64,000 bases of DNA from Amyloporia xantha. Its lineage: Eukaryota; Basidiomycota; Agaricomycetes; Polyporales; Adustoporiaceae. Shown here piece by piece: positions 35,085 to 48,544 of the stretch (positions are counted from its first letter, which is position 1; every line of letters starts with the position of its first letter). The stretch lies in the NCBI GenBank assembly GCA_036971615.1, contig JAYKKR010000002.1:1984001-2048000 (forward strand). The letters are read 5' to 3'. Made by a program: the position numbers and the translations under genes. The notes below the pieces were generated by a model. It was given only the letters and a program-made list of their open reading frames with translations. It was not told the origin of the DNA and did not search any database.

Positions 35085-35106
35085 AAAGTACATTTTCTTT
35101 GACATA

Positions 35107-38100
35107 TTATGCACCACGTTCAGCAAGTAATTGCTGTATACTCTCGAATGTGTTGTCCATGTCCAAGTAGGCCAGCTCCCTGCTCTCCCGCGCGTAGTCC
35201 CGCTCGATAGCGTCCACCTCATCCGGCGAGATACCCGGCCAGCGGAGTGCAATTTCTGGATGGTCTGGGATCTCCAACGCCTCGGAGGGTCTGGAGATGT
35301 AGCCATCAGGTCGGTGCCGAGTTTTCAATGTTGCTTGGAGCGCGATGTACAAGGCCGAATTCCTGAATCTCATATTCAATTCGGCGTCTGGTATATTTGC
35401 GGTATGTCGCATTGCGTCCCAGCTATAGGGCAGAGAGTGAGCTATGAGAATTCGTGTTTGGAACAGTATACTTACTCATCATGTAAATATATTCGCCTCC
35501 ACACGCTCCTGAAAGCCGACAGCTTGCGAACTGCAGGAATATCCTATAGACACACTGGTTAGCGGAGTGACTAAAGCGATGATGAACAGTGGCTCACTTC
35601 TGCTCTGCTTAGTATTTGTAGCGCCGTAGCGTAATCTTCGGGAGTAGTAGTATTGTCTTTCAAGCTCAGGATTTCGGCGAGGTCCTCATGGGACAAAGCT
35701 TTGCCTTGTAACAACTGGCGGACAAGTTGTCTGAACACCTGATGGAGGATGAACACTTGCTAAAACAAATCGCCGCTTTTGAGAACCTACTTGCTGTAGT
35801 GCCGTTCGCTCGAAGAGCCTAGCTGCTTTTGCCTTCGTGATGGTCTCGACTTGCGTTTCCAACGATTGTTTGCCGCGAGTGGATGTGAGGACAGACTTCA
35901 GCTCATCAAGCAATGTGTCGTGCACGCTCACGAAATCCAGTCCGTCGTGGAATGCTAGAGGTATTGTTCACTTCAAATGTCACGCCTAGGATGAGGGAAT
36001 CACACACCGTCTAACACATCCTGGTTGATCGAAGCATTTGTTTCATGTAGCTGTGCGAGATGCGAGAGCTTTCCGATACTAAGTATTAGCTACAGCGAGC
36101 ATGATGCAATTTGAGTATCTTCAACTCAGCCACTACTAATGGAGAAAGATATGCGTACGTGCTTGGACAAGAGATCTGTAGCGTGCTTTGCTTCCGAAAG
36201 GAGAGCCTTGGATGCAAGGCCATAGCGACGTTTACCAAGGTCATGGATCCATGAGACAGAGGAGTTGGGATTCTCAGAGAAATATGCATCCAGATACTCA
36301 TCATGCTCCAAGGCGAACAGCGTCCTCAATTCACCTGAAGCAATGCCGTATAAGCCTCTGAATATCATGTAAATACCCATGCACTGACCATGTTCAATGT
36401 ACCATTGGTATAATTCCATCGTAAATTCTTCTTTGAATTTTTCAATATAGGACTGTATCCGTGCAGCATTCGGATTATCTTGTGGAGGATAAACTTTATC
36501 TCTGTGGCAGAGAGAAGTCAAACTACGGAAGTCACGATACTCTTCCGCAAGCTTGAAAGCTTGGTCTGCGAAACCATTCTTTCCTGGATCATGTGCATAC
36601 ATATTAGTTAGAACATGAGCATAGAAACTTGCGCTAACTCACTTATTGTCTCCAATACTTCAGGTCGCAATTGCCGAAATCTATCTTCGAGATCGAGGCG
36701 CTCGCGCTCTGAAGTGGCATCTTCGGCAGCGATAGAGCTTATTTCACCATGAATAAGGAAGTTCCAAGTCATACATAATCACCAACCTGTCTAGCCACTC
36801 CAACCGTTCCTGGATGCAAGCAAATAGGACAGAGGCCAGTTCCGGAAGCTGCGCTTTTGGCCTGCTGTTCAATTTTGCTGTTTCTGGATCCGAAGTCGGG
36901 GCTTCAACCAACTTTGTAGTAGTTCTGAAAAGCTCCCATACAACCTCGATAACCGCCGACCGACTTGACCAAGGGTTAATTAATGGAAGGCCAATGCCAT
37001 ATACATCCTTATTGAACACCCGATAGTTGATAGCTGATTGCAGTATCACCTAACACCGGTTCAGCATAAGTCCATTAAAATAAGCATGTCAGTTGGACTA
37101 AGAAAATTACCAAGATAATCTGATTCGCTTGTGATGTATCGTCGGACAAAGACCGGCTATGTTCGTAGGAAGACTGCCGGACGATCTCCAGGACAAAGGG
37201 AAGCAGGCTTCCAAGGTCCTGAACCTTCAGTCTGAAGAATGCTCTTACGCAATCTTCGTGGAACCCTTCTCCTACTGCTTCCATGTATGCGTACACGGCA
37301 TCATAGAGCACGCTGCGTGAGTGACTGGCACTATATTGATATCAGATATAACAGTGATTGGAGATGTTTCATGAACTTCATACCCAAAGAAATCATTGTG
37401 TCGCAGCCAGAGCTGATGCGCTGCGTAGAGTTTCTCGGCGTCCGTCGCTAACTGTTGTCGACTACGTTGTGACATCTGCACGAATACACGTAAAGCTCAG
37501 AACACCTGTGTCGGAAAATTGAAATGGATCAACCTTTGTCAAGGCCGCATTATCATTGATGAATTTGATGAGGAAGCTCAGGCGGTCCTTGCGGCTAGCC
37601 ATTTGCGACTGAAGGTCGTGGTTTGGCCGTATTACTTCAGTATCTGTGAGCGAATGTGTCAGCATTGATAATGTGCAAATATAGAGATACCCAAACCTGA
37701 TTCCATGATAGCTAGACTGAGTTGTTCGGCCCCAGACATGAGAGCCTCCTCATCGATTTCTGGGGGGAAACTGAAATGTAGAGGGTTCTAGCGCTTTCAT
37801 CAACAAGTGACAGCAATAAGAGATTGTGTACAATACTCACCTCCGGATATGAACTATACAGAATTGCCTGAGTCATGATAGATTGAATGATGTTCGCGCG
37901 GCCAGTCCTAAGGACAAGATATCAGAACCATATAGTTGGATGTGTGCAAGAGATATAACTACACACTCGGGATCAAACTTCTCTACTCGGTCAATGTCGA
38001 TGTAAGCTTTCATCATAATAGCTGCGGTCAACAGAAGAAGCTCAGTTTCGCCATCGATGATACCAACCCCCAAAGTACGGTCAGTTGCGGATTTTAGTTC

Positions 38101-39824
38101 GAATCGATCCATGTACTCTGAATCTGCAATACAAATGAATTGCCGTCTTCGCTGGGACATATGTCGGGTGCTCACCTCGAGCGCATAGGGTGATAGCGTC
38201 TCCAAATTGAACAGCAATAAGCTGCCCGCCCTTTATCAGCTGCAGTCGCGGATGCATAGGGGCACCGGAACTGGAAGTCTACAATGTCTGCTTTAGTATA
38301 GCTATACCCTGGGCGACAAGATACCAACCTACACTCTGGTATGGTACGCTCTTCACTCCGACTACTTGAAATGCATCTGGGGAGTGCAGCAGACGAACGA
38401 CTGCATAAATCCGACGAGGATGAGTGCCCAAGTCCATTGCTGCTTCGTCTTCTTGGCCAGCAATAGACACCAGAACGACCAGGTTTTTTGACCTTGCCAA
38501 ATCCAAGGATAGCTTAATACACCATGAAACGAATATGCTAAGTGATGACGACCGACCTTTCAATCTTCAGATCGAGTAATTCAAGATCAAGTTCTGCATC
38601 ATCAGGGGAGGCGTAAGGGTATGTTTCGCGAATAGCCTGACGGGTGATGTCTGCTATGTCGTCCTCCGATATCAGTTCCTCCCAACCCTCGACCGATACG
38701 TTCCATCTTTGCAGCCGCATGTCTACGATTGCCCACAAGTCCCTACCTAATGCATCTTCTACCCGATCTCCCAATGCTACTGAATTGATGTTGCCCACCT
38801 GCGGCTGCAGGTCTGGAACGGACCACAGTGATGGGAGGAGATTTGAGAGCGAGAGTGTCGATCTAGGGCGGCTGAATGTGTGGAACACGAGATGATGGCT
38901 ACCCCCAGTTGCAGAGAGAAGCAAACGGAATAGGCGGCCAAAGGATGTTGAGACTATGTACGTTTGGGGCTACATCCGCCATAAGTCCATATCAGATATT
39001 AGACCCAATATAGCTACCGATAACTTACATCTGCCCGGCTGAGAGTCGTCACACTCTCACCCTGGACCAGGTCTAACGACGAGAACGAGAAGCTCTCGCC
39101 TCCGGCGAGCCCCATCCCAAGGCCATCCCAGAAGCGAATTTGGCCACTGGGAGAGCTCAAGATTAGCCCAGGTTCTCTTGAAGATCCATATGGGATCAGC
39201 GCGTGAAAAGGGGTGGACATGGGATCTTCGATGTCACTCTCGGGGCAAGTAAATATATAACATGTTGGTACGCCGGCTAGAGCCTGCAAAACAGCGTTCA
39301 GAAACGAGCTCCAAGCAAGTGACATATGAGATGCGTTTCTACCTGAGCATATTTCCATACAAAACACGTCTCACGAGATGCGACGACAGCGTACCCAGTC
39401 GAAGTATCGACATCTCCAGTGTAGGCCTCCTGGTAAAAGTCTAATATACAGAGGCAAGCTTAGCACGTCGAATTTAGATGGATGATGTAATTATTTGCAG
39501 ACCTGCATTCTTCAGAGCCTGCTTCACCTCGACTGGTAGGTGAGCATAGAAGGTGGCCGTGAGCTCTGCCGACTTTGCGAAGATGGTCTCGGGTTTGAAT
39601 CCTCTCTCAAGTAAAGACTCTCCATCTACGTCCATTCCAGATAGCTGGGACTCATTGTCCTTGACAGAGGACAACCTCTCCTGATGCCGAGTAGGTGTGG
39701 CGAAGCGAGAGTTAGGCTTGCTTCCACTAGGTTTTGGCCGTCTTCTGACGGGTGGTGACTGCGTATGTGGTGTATGTCTCTGAATAGTCTTTCGCGGAGC
39801 AGGTGAAGGTGAAAAGGTCGCCAT
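35107..39824 (-). CDS. NUP133: Nucleoporin NUP133
   Basis: A large protein split by many short introns, reading from ATG at 39824 to TAA at 35107. The N-terminus is basic and disordered (MATFSPSPAPRKTIQRHT). A beta-propeller region follows, with YAVVASRETCFVWKYAQALA, SPSGQIRFWDGLGMGL and YIVSTSFGRLFRLLLSATGG, then an acidic LLDLKIER segment. The C-terminal two thirds is alpha-helical and ends in the helical stretch PDEVDAIERDYARESRELAY. Propeller followed by a helical stack is the layout of Nup133, a member of the Y-shaped (Nup84/Nup107) complex of the nuclear pore. Introns near 39300-39500 were checked for phase; I did not resolve each C-terminal junction. The start lies 120 bases from the PRCC start, head to head. 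Confidence 0.82.
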
Positions 39825-39861
39825 TTTAAAAAGCTTTCGAGATCGTGTTGCACAAGAACAA

Positions 39862-39886
39862 ACGCGTCTTGGACCTTTGGACGCGT
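39862..39886. promoter_or_regulatory. Two ACGCGT boxes in the NUP133/PRCC divergent promoter
   Basis: ACGCGT at 39862-39867 and 39881-39886, 19 bases apart, in a promoter only 120 bases long. They fit the MBF cell-cycle box; the role is inferred. Confidence 0.4.
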
Positions 39887-39944
39887 CCTGCTAAACCGCG
39901 CTGGTGTAAACACGTGTCAACACCCGCCCTTTGCGTTCACTGCC

Positions 39945-41393
39945 ATGCTCGGCGTCGAAGACTATGGCAGCGACAATGACAGCGACACCGAGACCAAGCC
40001 CACGCCTTCGACGTCGAAACTGAAACCTTCAGTAGCAAGTCTACCGGCTCCATCTAAGAAGTCTACGTTCTCGCACCCGCCTCCCTCTAATTCAGCAGGA
40101 TCCGCCAACCCCAAACCTTCTGGTGGCTTGTCCCTACCTCCTCCTAAGACCAAACGTCCAAAGAAGATTACAATTGGCCTTCCTGACCTCCCTCCAGAAG
40201 ATGACGAAATCAACCACTCCGGCGAACCTCCTGCCAAGAAACAGCGTATTGAGTCGGGTGCTCGCTCATCAGCACTGCTGTCCATGTTGCCTGCACCCCA
40301 AAACAAAGCGCCAAACCCTGCCGCGCGCGAACGAGTGCTGGGTGCTGGCCGCGGGCCTGGTCTGGTCTTCAAGACCATGTCGAATCGGACTTCTCGAACG
40401 GCGACGGTGGAAGACGTGGAGGATGTTGGAGAAGGGGACAAAGATGACGATCGAAACGGGCGAACGGAGCCCACACACATTATTGAAGAAGCACAGGGCG
40501 AGGTGAAAGCTTCTCTGCCATTCCTTCCTCCGTCATTGGCCAAGGGCAGAGCAAACGTGTCTGTCGAAGAGAAGCACGAGCTACCGAAAGCTAGCATCTC
40601 TTCCACTCCTGCAGTGGACTTCTTCTCACTGAGTAAGTTTACCTTTATAATTCTCAATGTTGCGTAGTTGACGATAAGACAGGCTCAACGAGCTCGACAC
40701 CATCAGCTGCAACACCTGCCAAACCCAAGCCACCCTCGCTATCATTCGTGCCTTCTGCCGGGCCCACCTCCATGCCTGCGCTCCCTCTCGTTCCAGGGGT
40801 GTCTTCCGCTCCCAAAGTAGATGACTTCGTACCACCCGAACCTACTCCACAAGACCCTTATCCAGGCTACTACCTGCTACCGTCTGGCGCGTGGGCCGCG
40901 TACGATCCTGCGTACTATCAATCCTTCTATAGCAAGTGGAAGAAGGAATATGATGCACATGTCCGTGCATTAGAGAAGGGCATCAAAGGCTTCGAAGACG
41001 TGGAGACAGAAGGAGCGCAAGAATTCAACGCGCAACAGGAGATGGAGAAGGCGAAGAAGGAGATCCAGGAAAGAGAAGAGCGCAAAGCGTTGACTACTGG
41101 CGACGTGGAGGCAGCGGCACCAAAGATGAATATCAAGGTGGGTGGTCGACTGAATGTTGCGGTATGTGCATGGGACTGACTTGTTTGGCCGCAGGGTGCT
41201 GCATTGGGTGGAAGAGCTCGCACGAGGCATCAGCTTTCGACCCTGCTCACTGAAGCTTATCAGAACAGAGAGGCATTGGAAGAGCAGATTGCAATGGGTA
41301 GAAGGAACAGGAAAGAGGCTGGTAATAAATATGGTCAGTCCCGTATTGTCTTGCCTTGCTTCAAGTATCACTCATGATTTCACAGGATTCTGA
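39945..41393 (+). CDS. PRCC: PRCC-family protein
   Basis: Four exons (39945-40632, 40683-41137, 41195-41333, 41386-41393) give 429 residues. The start MLGVEDYGSDNDSDTE is typical, followed by Pro/Ser-rich disordered sequence with nuclear-localisation-like KRPKKI and KKQRIE. The conserved C-terminal region has DPYPGYYLLPSGAWAAYDPA and YYQSFYSKWKKEYDAHVRAL. It ends ARTRHQLSTLLTEAYQNREA and RRNRKEAGNKYGF. PRCC proteins associate with splicing factors and with the Mad2B checkpoint protein. The last exon is only 8 bases (GA TTC TGA) and is required for the conserved NKYGF end. Confidence 0.88.
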
Positions 41394-41505
41394 GCTTCAC
41401 AATCTATCTCATCTGACTGACGACTATGATACGAGGTATCATATGATATTAGATCGCTGTGTAATACTACAAAGATCCGGACTACATGTACACATAATGC
41501 ATAGT

Positions 41506-42161
<656 letters not shown>

Positions 42162-42339
42162 TGCAGTGATCTATGAGGCGCGTTGAGAAAGTAAATGACA
42201 ATCCAAGGTGGGTATGGGCACACCTAGTGTTGACAGTAGGGGAGGTAACGCTTGATGATGGTGGGGGGTTGGAAGAAGAGGTGAGTGGTGGCCGTGTCGC
42301 GTTGAACCTTTTAAACAAGATACACGGGATCACGTGCTA

Positions 42340-42345
42340 ACGCGT
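42340..42345. promoter_or_regulatory. ACGCGT box upstream of H2B
   Basis: One MluI cell-cycle box beside a cacgtg site (42331-42336), upstream of an S-phase gene. A single copy, so weak evidence. Confidence 0.3.
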
Positions 42346-42521
42346 TCAACAGCCACTAACGCGCCGCGGCGCGTGACCGCGACGCGCCACACCCCGCGAA
42401 CACGATCAGCACGCGCGCCGATCGTAGAGTGAAAGCCCGCTGAATCTGATCGACGATCCAGTTCGTTCAGACAAAGCACAACAAAGTACATTCAACTGAC
42501 GGACACAGTGGCAGTAGAGAG

Positions 42522-43621
42522 TTACAAAGCGATTCTCCCAACCATCCCCACAACCTTTGTCTCCGCGTCTTCAGCCCACATTCGAATCACCTTCCTATCC
42601 TCATCCTCTGCACCGAAGATCGAGACAGGTCGGTTGACTACTAACGGGTTCACCGCGCGGTATGCGAACGACTTGAATACTGCAGAGGATGACTGCGCCG
42701 CATACGCTTCTAGCAGCATCAAGGCGGTCAATGGTCCATGCACGAGCCTGTCTACATGCGCCACAGTTCTCTCAACCGTTAGTACAGTAAAATATCACGC
42801 ACAAAGGTACGCACCTGGATAGCCTTCAGACTTCTGCGCGTAATCTCTATCTAGGTGGACATAATGTCCGTTAAAGGTCAATGCAGAAAATCGGAACAAC
42901 GTGGTAGCGCTCGGGAGGTATTGCAGGCAGAAATCCGGAGTGGCGGGCAAGTCTTTCACTGAGATTCCAAGAATAAGCATCAGAAGTCTTTGAGTGAAAT
43001 GGATCTATGAGCACCTGTCTTTACCTCCCTTCTATTACCGGGAGCGGCAAGATAGACGTGCGACCGCTCCTCCTCAATCGCGACCTCATTATTCTCCTCT
43101 CGCCGATACTCAATCGTCTGCTTGACAAATACCATCGGTGAGCCCTTCTCAAACCCCTTCTTCTCCACCGAGCCGATCGCCACTGTCGCAACTGCCTTCT
43201 CACCAATCAGCAACGGCCTCTTCCACTCGATCCTGCCCCCTGCCCACATGCGTCGCGTCCACGGTTCAGGAGGACAGAAATCCTTGTCCGTCCCATCTGG
43301 ACGCAAATCTCGCTCAGGGTTCCGAGGGTGGAAAAAGACAAGATGATGCCCGTAGCCAAGGGGCGCGCCTTCCTTCGGTGTCGCACATGGTCTGGCAGAG
43401 CCGTCGCGTGTGGGTAAGGTGATATAGAGATCAGACAAATGCTCTGCGCGCAGCGTGTCGCACAGCGTGAGTGTCTTTTCGGAGCTGATCCAGGCGTCTA
43501 GGGCGCCGATATTTACGCCTGATACGGACGAATTGCGTCGGCGAACAGTCAACGGGACGATGCGGCGCCGCTGTCCTGCGATGACCAGACGTAGGTGGCA
43601 GATCGTCGGCTGAAGAGGCAT
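42522..43621 (-). CDS. HTD2: Mitochondrial hydroxyacyl-thioester dehydratase (Htd2-like, MaoC fold)
   Basis: Three exons (43621-43015, 42958-42815, 42751-42522) encode 326 residues. The N-terminus is basic (MPLQPTICHLRLVIAGQRRR), as for a mitochondrial presequence. The first half has WTRRMWAGGRIEWKRPLLIG, and the second carries the hot-dog motif TLFRFSALTFNGHYVHLDRD followed by SEGYPDRLVHGPLTALMLLE. This matches fungal Htd2, the dehydratase of the mitochondrial type II fatty-acid synthesis that supplies lipoic acid. Htd2-like proteins have two MaoC-like halves, as here. Both introns are in phase; the second is needed to link EGYP to LVHGP. Confidence 0.87.
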
Positions 43622-45020
43622 ACTGCGCCGTGATGCGTCCCATACAAATTCTCGCCGCGTCAGATGTCCGCGAAGTGTACGGGAATGTCACTGTGGTGGA
43701 TTGACCGCCGTGTGTGCGTCTGCATGGAGATGTACTCACGGCTGTTGTCGAACGTATGATCCCAAAAATCAAGCACAGGCCTTGCCAGCAGTTCGGGTCG
43801 GCGAGGCTAAAAGAGCTATCATGACCAATAGTGAGCACAGAGCAGAGTGCGCAGGCCAGCAAGATCGGACTGCAGGCTTCCCACTGGCAACTGTCGAGCG
43901 TCCAGATGTGCAATTCAAATTCATCAGCCTCCGCTGTCGGCCGAGATGACGGTGGGTTTTTCCCATCCATTCTAGCGTCTACGTGTCACCTGCGCCAGAC
44001 ACTGTGGCTAATGACTCCTACTGAGGCCACCTCTGGAATGTCAAATGCTTCCGCGATTTTCCAAACATTCTCGATTCTACTCCACGTTGGTTCCACACTG
44101 CATCCAGGCCCTAGCTGGCACTCTGGGTCACTAAGTCCATGCTGGGCGTTTCACCAGCCGAGAAGAAGATGGATGACGACCATGCCTCCACAGAGTCCAC
44201 TCAGATAAAATTATCGACGGGGCTGTGGCGGTCAAACAATAATCTTTTGCCGCCGAAAATAAAATTCCCTCGGTGAGTCAGTCGCGACCAATTTTGTGCG
44301 GACACGGGTACGAAAGGGGAGGACAATGGCTGTGATTTGACAGTTGCGCGCGATGGTGACGACGGCGGAGACGAGCATCGCTGACCCGAACAGGCATCAC
44401 CGGCGGGATGATTCAGATTCAGAAGCTGAGACGTGTGACATGGGTGTGACGCTACCTGTGTGTACATGTATGCGATCGATGGACCCCGGGGCATGCGGTG
44501 CGTCTTTCCGCAAAATTCCATTTTATTTCTATTTTCCTCGTCGCGACCGCCAACAACAAATCGCTCTTATTCCTCGCCTCCGCAACGCCAGAGCCGCGAC
44601 AATCGCTCACAATCGCTCTTATTTTCCTCGCAGCCGCTCAGCAACCTCACAATAAATTCTTGTCGCCGTTCATTGTCTCGCGAACCGACGCTTGTCAAGC
44701 CTATTCTTGCGGAAAGTTGCGGTCGCCGCCACAATCCCAGAAAGGCTGATCAGGACCGCGTCTGTGGACCACGCCATCTCGGCACCTCTTTAGGGTCGCT
44801 CACTCGCCCTGCCTCGCCCACATTTCTAACCGCTTCCCCATTGTCCATTTCCCGGCCTCCAGCATCCCAGCTGGACAATGACCCATCATTTGCTTTGATT
44901 CTTCTCCATAAAGTCTTTACACCATCTCTCTGTTTGTGTATCATTATTGCCCCAACAACGCGCCTCCACAGCTGTAGCAAACACCGCCAACGCGCTCCCA
45001 GCCCCCAGCAACTGCCCCCC
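43622..45020. other. 1.4 kb upstream region / possible long 5' leader
   Basis: No gene is supported. The part from about 44500 to 45000 is CT-rich and contains the near-repeat aatcgctcttatt twice (about 44560 and 44625), as in a long 5' UTR. A 180-residue minus-strand frame over the HTD2 start region is a shadow. Confidence 0.45.
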
Positions 45021-45850
45021 ATGGCTGCCATTGTATCTCCCCAACCCCGCGCCGCCCTCTCCCCGCGTACACTCCCATCGTCTCGACCGCTGCTTTCGCC
45101 CCCTATCTATATGCAGGAGAAGAGCTTGGTAAGTTATCACATCGCGTGTTTTTCAACGCGACCAGGAGCTCATCTGCCCTCATTAGCGTGTCCCGTCGCA
45201 GAAGCGAGCGCGCTTCAGCCCGCCACGACTAATGTCCCCTATCGATCTCTTCGATCCTCGTGCAAACAATTCTAATGTATGTTTTTATAACTGTTGGTGG
45301 TCGATTTATACTCATCAATTATCAGATCTCCAAGCCGTCAACCCCCTGTAGCTCTACCAAGAGGCGTAGAGGTGTCGCATTCAATCCCGTCCGCTCACCG
45401 CGTCGACGCCACTGCTCCCGCGCAGAATGCCCTGTATCACCTCTTGGCGGACCCGCGCGATTCGACCGCCTTCCTTGGATTTCTCAGCTTGAGGCTGAAC
45501 CGGAGCATATGTCTGTTTTCGACATAGCCGACTTGTCTATGCTGACAGACGAGATTTCGCGCGCACAATCGCCGTGCGTTGGCCCCGTACGCAGGCGGAA
45601 GACTTCAATGCGCTCCAACCCGCTCTCGTATTCGCCCATCGAGTCCGAATTCGAATGTTCACAATCTCCGGCCATTCACGAGTTGCCTGCGTACGCCCTC
45701 TTCGCTTCGGATCGCTTCCCCTCCAGTCCAAGGACTCCACAGCCGCGAGAATCGTTCGACCCGTCCAACGTGCAATTCCACGGCCTTCGGCCTGCATTCC
45801 CACCCGGCTTTGACGAGGCGTGGCGGCCGTCAGACATCGACTCGCCTTAA
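45021..45850 (+). CDS. Disordered protein rich in SP/TP sites, unrecognised
   Basis: Three exons (45021-45128, 45202-45276, 45326-45850) give 235 residues. It has at least ten Ser-Pro or Thr-Pro pairs (for example ALSPRTLPSS, RFSPPRLMSPIDLFD, NPVRSPRRRH, NPLSYSPIES). Basic RRRK clusters and a hydrophobic segment, MSVFDIADLSMLTDEISRAQ, are also present. Such a pattern suggests a nuclear substrate of proline-directed kinases (CDK or MAPK). Both introns are GT-AG and in phase 0. The flanks are long: about 0.5 kb CT-rich leader and more than 1 kb of apparent 3' flank. No family is recognised. Confidence 0.6.
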
Positions 45851-47073
45851 TTATACGCCACGTCGTCCCTCATCTCTACGCATCTGCTTCAATTGACCTG
45901 GTCGTTCGCCATTGCAACTCTCATGAAGACTTCAATAAATATATATAATCCACATTGACACGGCTTCATCTGTTTATTCGAACAAGTTCTCTACACGCCG
46001 TCACGTTCTCACCAACGAATCTATCACAATCGACAATCGCTCGACATCGAACTGCTGTTTCCCTTCCATCTGTCTCGTATCTGCGAATCGCTATACGCTC
46101 GTATATTGCCACAAAGAACTGTGTACTCCGCCTTGATTTAATCCTTGGCTTTTCTCCCTTCCTGTTCCCAAGCCGCCTTCCTGTTGATATCTATGTGCTG
46201 CCTCTCCGTTGTTTCGCAGCACTTGACTTATATCTTTTGATTTTTCTTCATTTTCCCCTTCTGCCTTAGTCAGCTGCTGATGCCTACGCGTCGCAGTTGC
46301 AGTCGGTGACCGTGCATTCGGCATTGCTCAGCTGATTTTTGGCTTCCCGTCTTGCTTCGAAAATTTTCAAACCCATACATCTCCACTTCCTCCTACCACC
46401 TGTTCTCCTCATGCTCTGCCATTTGCCTCAACTGCTTGTGCTTGTTATCGTTACGCCTCTGCATTCATACTGTAAATGTTTGCTCAATGTCCCACTGTGA
46501 TGCTGTTCCCGCGCCGTTTCTTTATCTGATGTTGTCACTACGATGGACGCATTTGCTGTGACTTGTTTCCGTATTCCGTACCTTATTCGCGTCCAGGCCT
46601 GTTTTACAGTGACCGATAGTGTTACCATTGTACTCTCCTATCACCGTTCTCTACTGTGTATACGTACCGTTAGACTGTACAAAATGACGAACTGGGTTCT
46701 GATTGAATACGACGAATGGCCTCGCAGTCGTGTATGCCTCGTGCTTTACAAGCCTAGTGCCCACGTTCTGAACTCAATGTATGCACGTAAAATAGTTCGC
46801 GGTATACTCGCGTCGAGTGCACATGTTCGCGTCATCATGGTGCAGCCAGGCTCTCGTGCGAGGCCCGGCTCCCTCAATTCGAGTCACAAACAGACCTTCA
46901 CGTTCGTCCTACGCCAGGTGTTATTTTTGACTAGGCAGGACGAGGCCTCGGAGGATCTATTGCTCAGGGCACGAACAGCGCTCAGTGGTTGTCATCTATA
47001 GGAAAGTCCTGAGTTGTGGTGCGTAGCACAGCTCGTCTCCAATTCTTTCTAACATCCTCCACCTCCAGAAGCA
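45851..47073. other. 1.2 kb region without a supported gene
   Basis: Pyrimidine-rich and T-rich on the + strand; perhaps a long 3' UTR followed by the SerC promoter. A 152-residue frame at 46543-47001 has no recognisable motif and its composition is unlike coding sequence nearby. Confidence 0.45.
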
Positions 47074-48389
47074 ATGGCCACAAATTACGGCCGCGTTATC
47101 AACTTCGGTGCAGGCCCGTCCGCCCTGCCCGTATCCGTCCTCGAGGAGGCAACCAAAGGTCTCCTTAATTTCCAGCAAACAGGCATCGGCATTGCCGAAA
47201 TATCCCACCGCTCAAAGGAATTCCAAGCGTTCCTCGCGAACCTCGAGTCGCTCATCCGCACGCAGCTCGACGTGCCGTCGACGCACCATATCCTCTTCAC
47301 CCAGGGCGGCGGCTCCGCACAGTTCTCTGCCGTCGTGCTGAACCTCCTCGCGCGCTACCGCCTGCTTCACCCCGAGCGCAGCGCGGAAGAGACGGTCATG
47401 GACTATGTGGTCACCGGCTCGTGGAGTAAGAAGGCCGCAGAGGAGGCGCGGCGGATGGGCGGGGGACAGGTGAACGTCGTCGTTGACTCTCGGCGATTTT
47501 CAGAAAACGGGAAGGCGTTCGACAGCATCCCGACGCACGACGCGTACAAGTTCTCCGACGACCCTGCGCTGGTGTACTACTGCGAGAACGAGACAGTGGA
47601 CGGTGTCGAGTTTTCTCATGAGGATGATTCGCCCGCGTCATTTCCCTTTCACCTCCTCCAGAAGGACGGCGCGCTAGTCCCGCTCGTAGCGGACTATTCC
47701 TCTTCATTCATGTGCCGACCGATTCCCCATCTTGCGGACCACGCTGTGATCTACGCAGGTGCTCAGAAAAACATCGGCCCAGCCGGTCTCACAATTCTCA
47801 TCGTCCGGCAAGACTGTATCGTCGATGTCGATGCAGCTGCGAAACTCGGCGCCGCCCCTGTGCCCCTGACAATCTCGTACAAGACTCTTGCAGATTCTGG
47901 GAGTCTGTACAACACGCCGTCTGTGCTGTCAATATATATTGCTGGCTTGGTGCTGGACCGCATGCAGAAGCAAGGGGGTCTTAAGCACTACGAAGAGACA
48001 AATAGGCGGAAGGCGGAGAAGGTTTATTCTGCTCTTAGAGAGGGTGAGGCAAAGGATGTCTTACGGAGGAAAGTCAAGGAAGGGTCTGGCAGCTGGATGA
48101 ACGTTGTCTTCGAAGTTGTTGGTGCCGACGCAGAGAGCAGATTTTTAGAAGGAGCTGAAAAACGAGGCATGAAGGGCCTAAAGGGGCACAGGTCAGCCGT
48201 ATGATCCAGCTCCGAGTATACAGGCTGACCGTTCTATGTGCTCCACGCAGATCTGTCGGTGGTACGTCTGGTGTGTCTTCTTCCTAGATATTAACCAACC
48301 AGGCTACAGGAATCCGAGTGTCCCTCTACAATGCCATCTCAGAGGCCGAAGTTGAACAGCTTGTTAAACTATGTCAGGGAGTTTATTAG
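47074..48389 (+). CDS. SER1: Phosphoserine aminotransferase
   Basis: Three exons (47074-48191, 48251-48261, 48310-48389) encode 402 residues; the middle exon is only 11 bases. Motifs of the class V PLP enzyme are complete: NFGAGPSALPVSVLEEA, EISHRSKEFQAFL, HHILFTQGGGSAQFSAVVLN, ADYSSSFMCRPI and the PLP-lysine site AGAQKNIGPAGLTILIVR. The end reads GGIRVSLYNAISEAEVEQLV. It converts 3-phosphohydroxypyruvate to phosphoserine with glutamate, the second step of serine synthesis in the cytosol. Length and order match the family. Confidence 0.96.
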
Positions 48390-48544
48390 TCAATAGATCG
48401 GAATGATGAAGAAGAGATGAGTGTGCGACCTCTCTCAAAGGCGGGCGACACCGTGTATTTTTACGCATATGAGAGCAGTTAGAATTCATGCCTTAGTGAC
48501 ATTTCTCTTGACTGTGAATGAAAGCATGAGAAGACATACCAGGA

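Noticed and set aside
39962..40657. 231-residue minus-strand open frame
   Set aside because: It is the mirror of the PRCC first exon, whose conserved motifs and splice structure are on the + strand.
43431..43970. 180-residue minus-strand frame overlapping the HTD2 start
   Set aside because: Different frame from the clear MaoC-fold gene, with no recognisable motif.
46543..47001. 152-residue + strand frame
   Set aside because: No domain, no splice signals and composition unlike the neighbouring genes; likely UTR or promoter of SerC.
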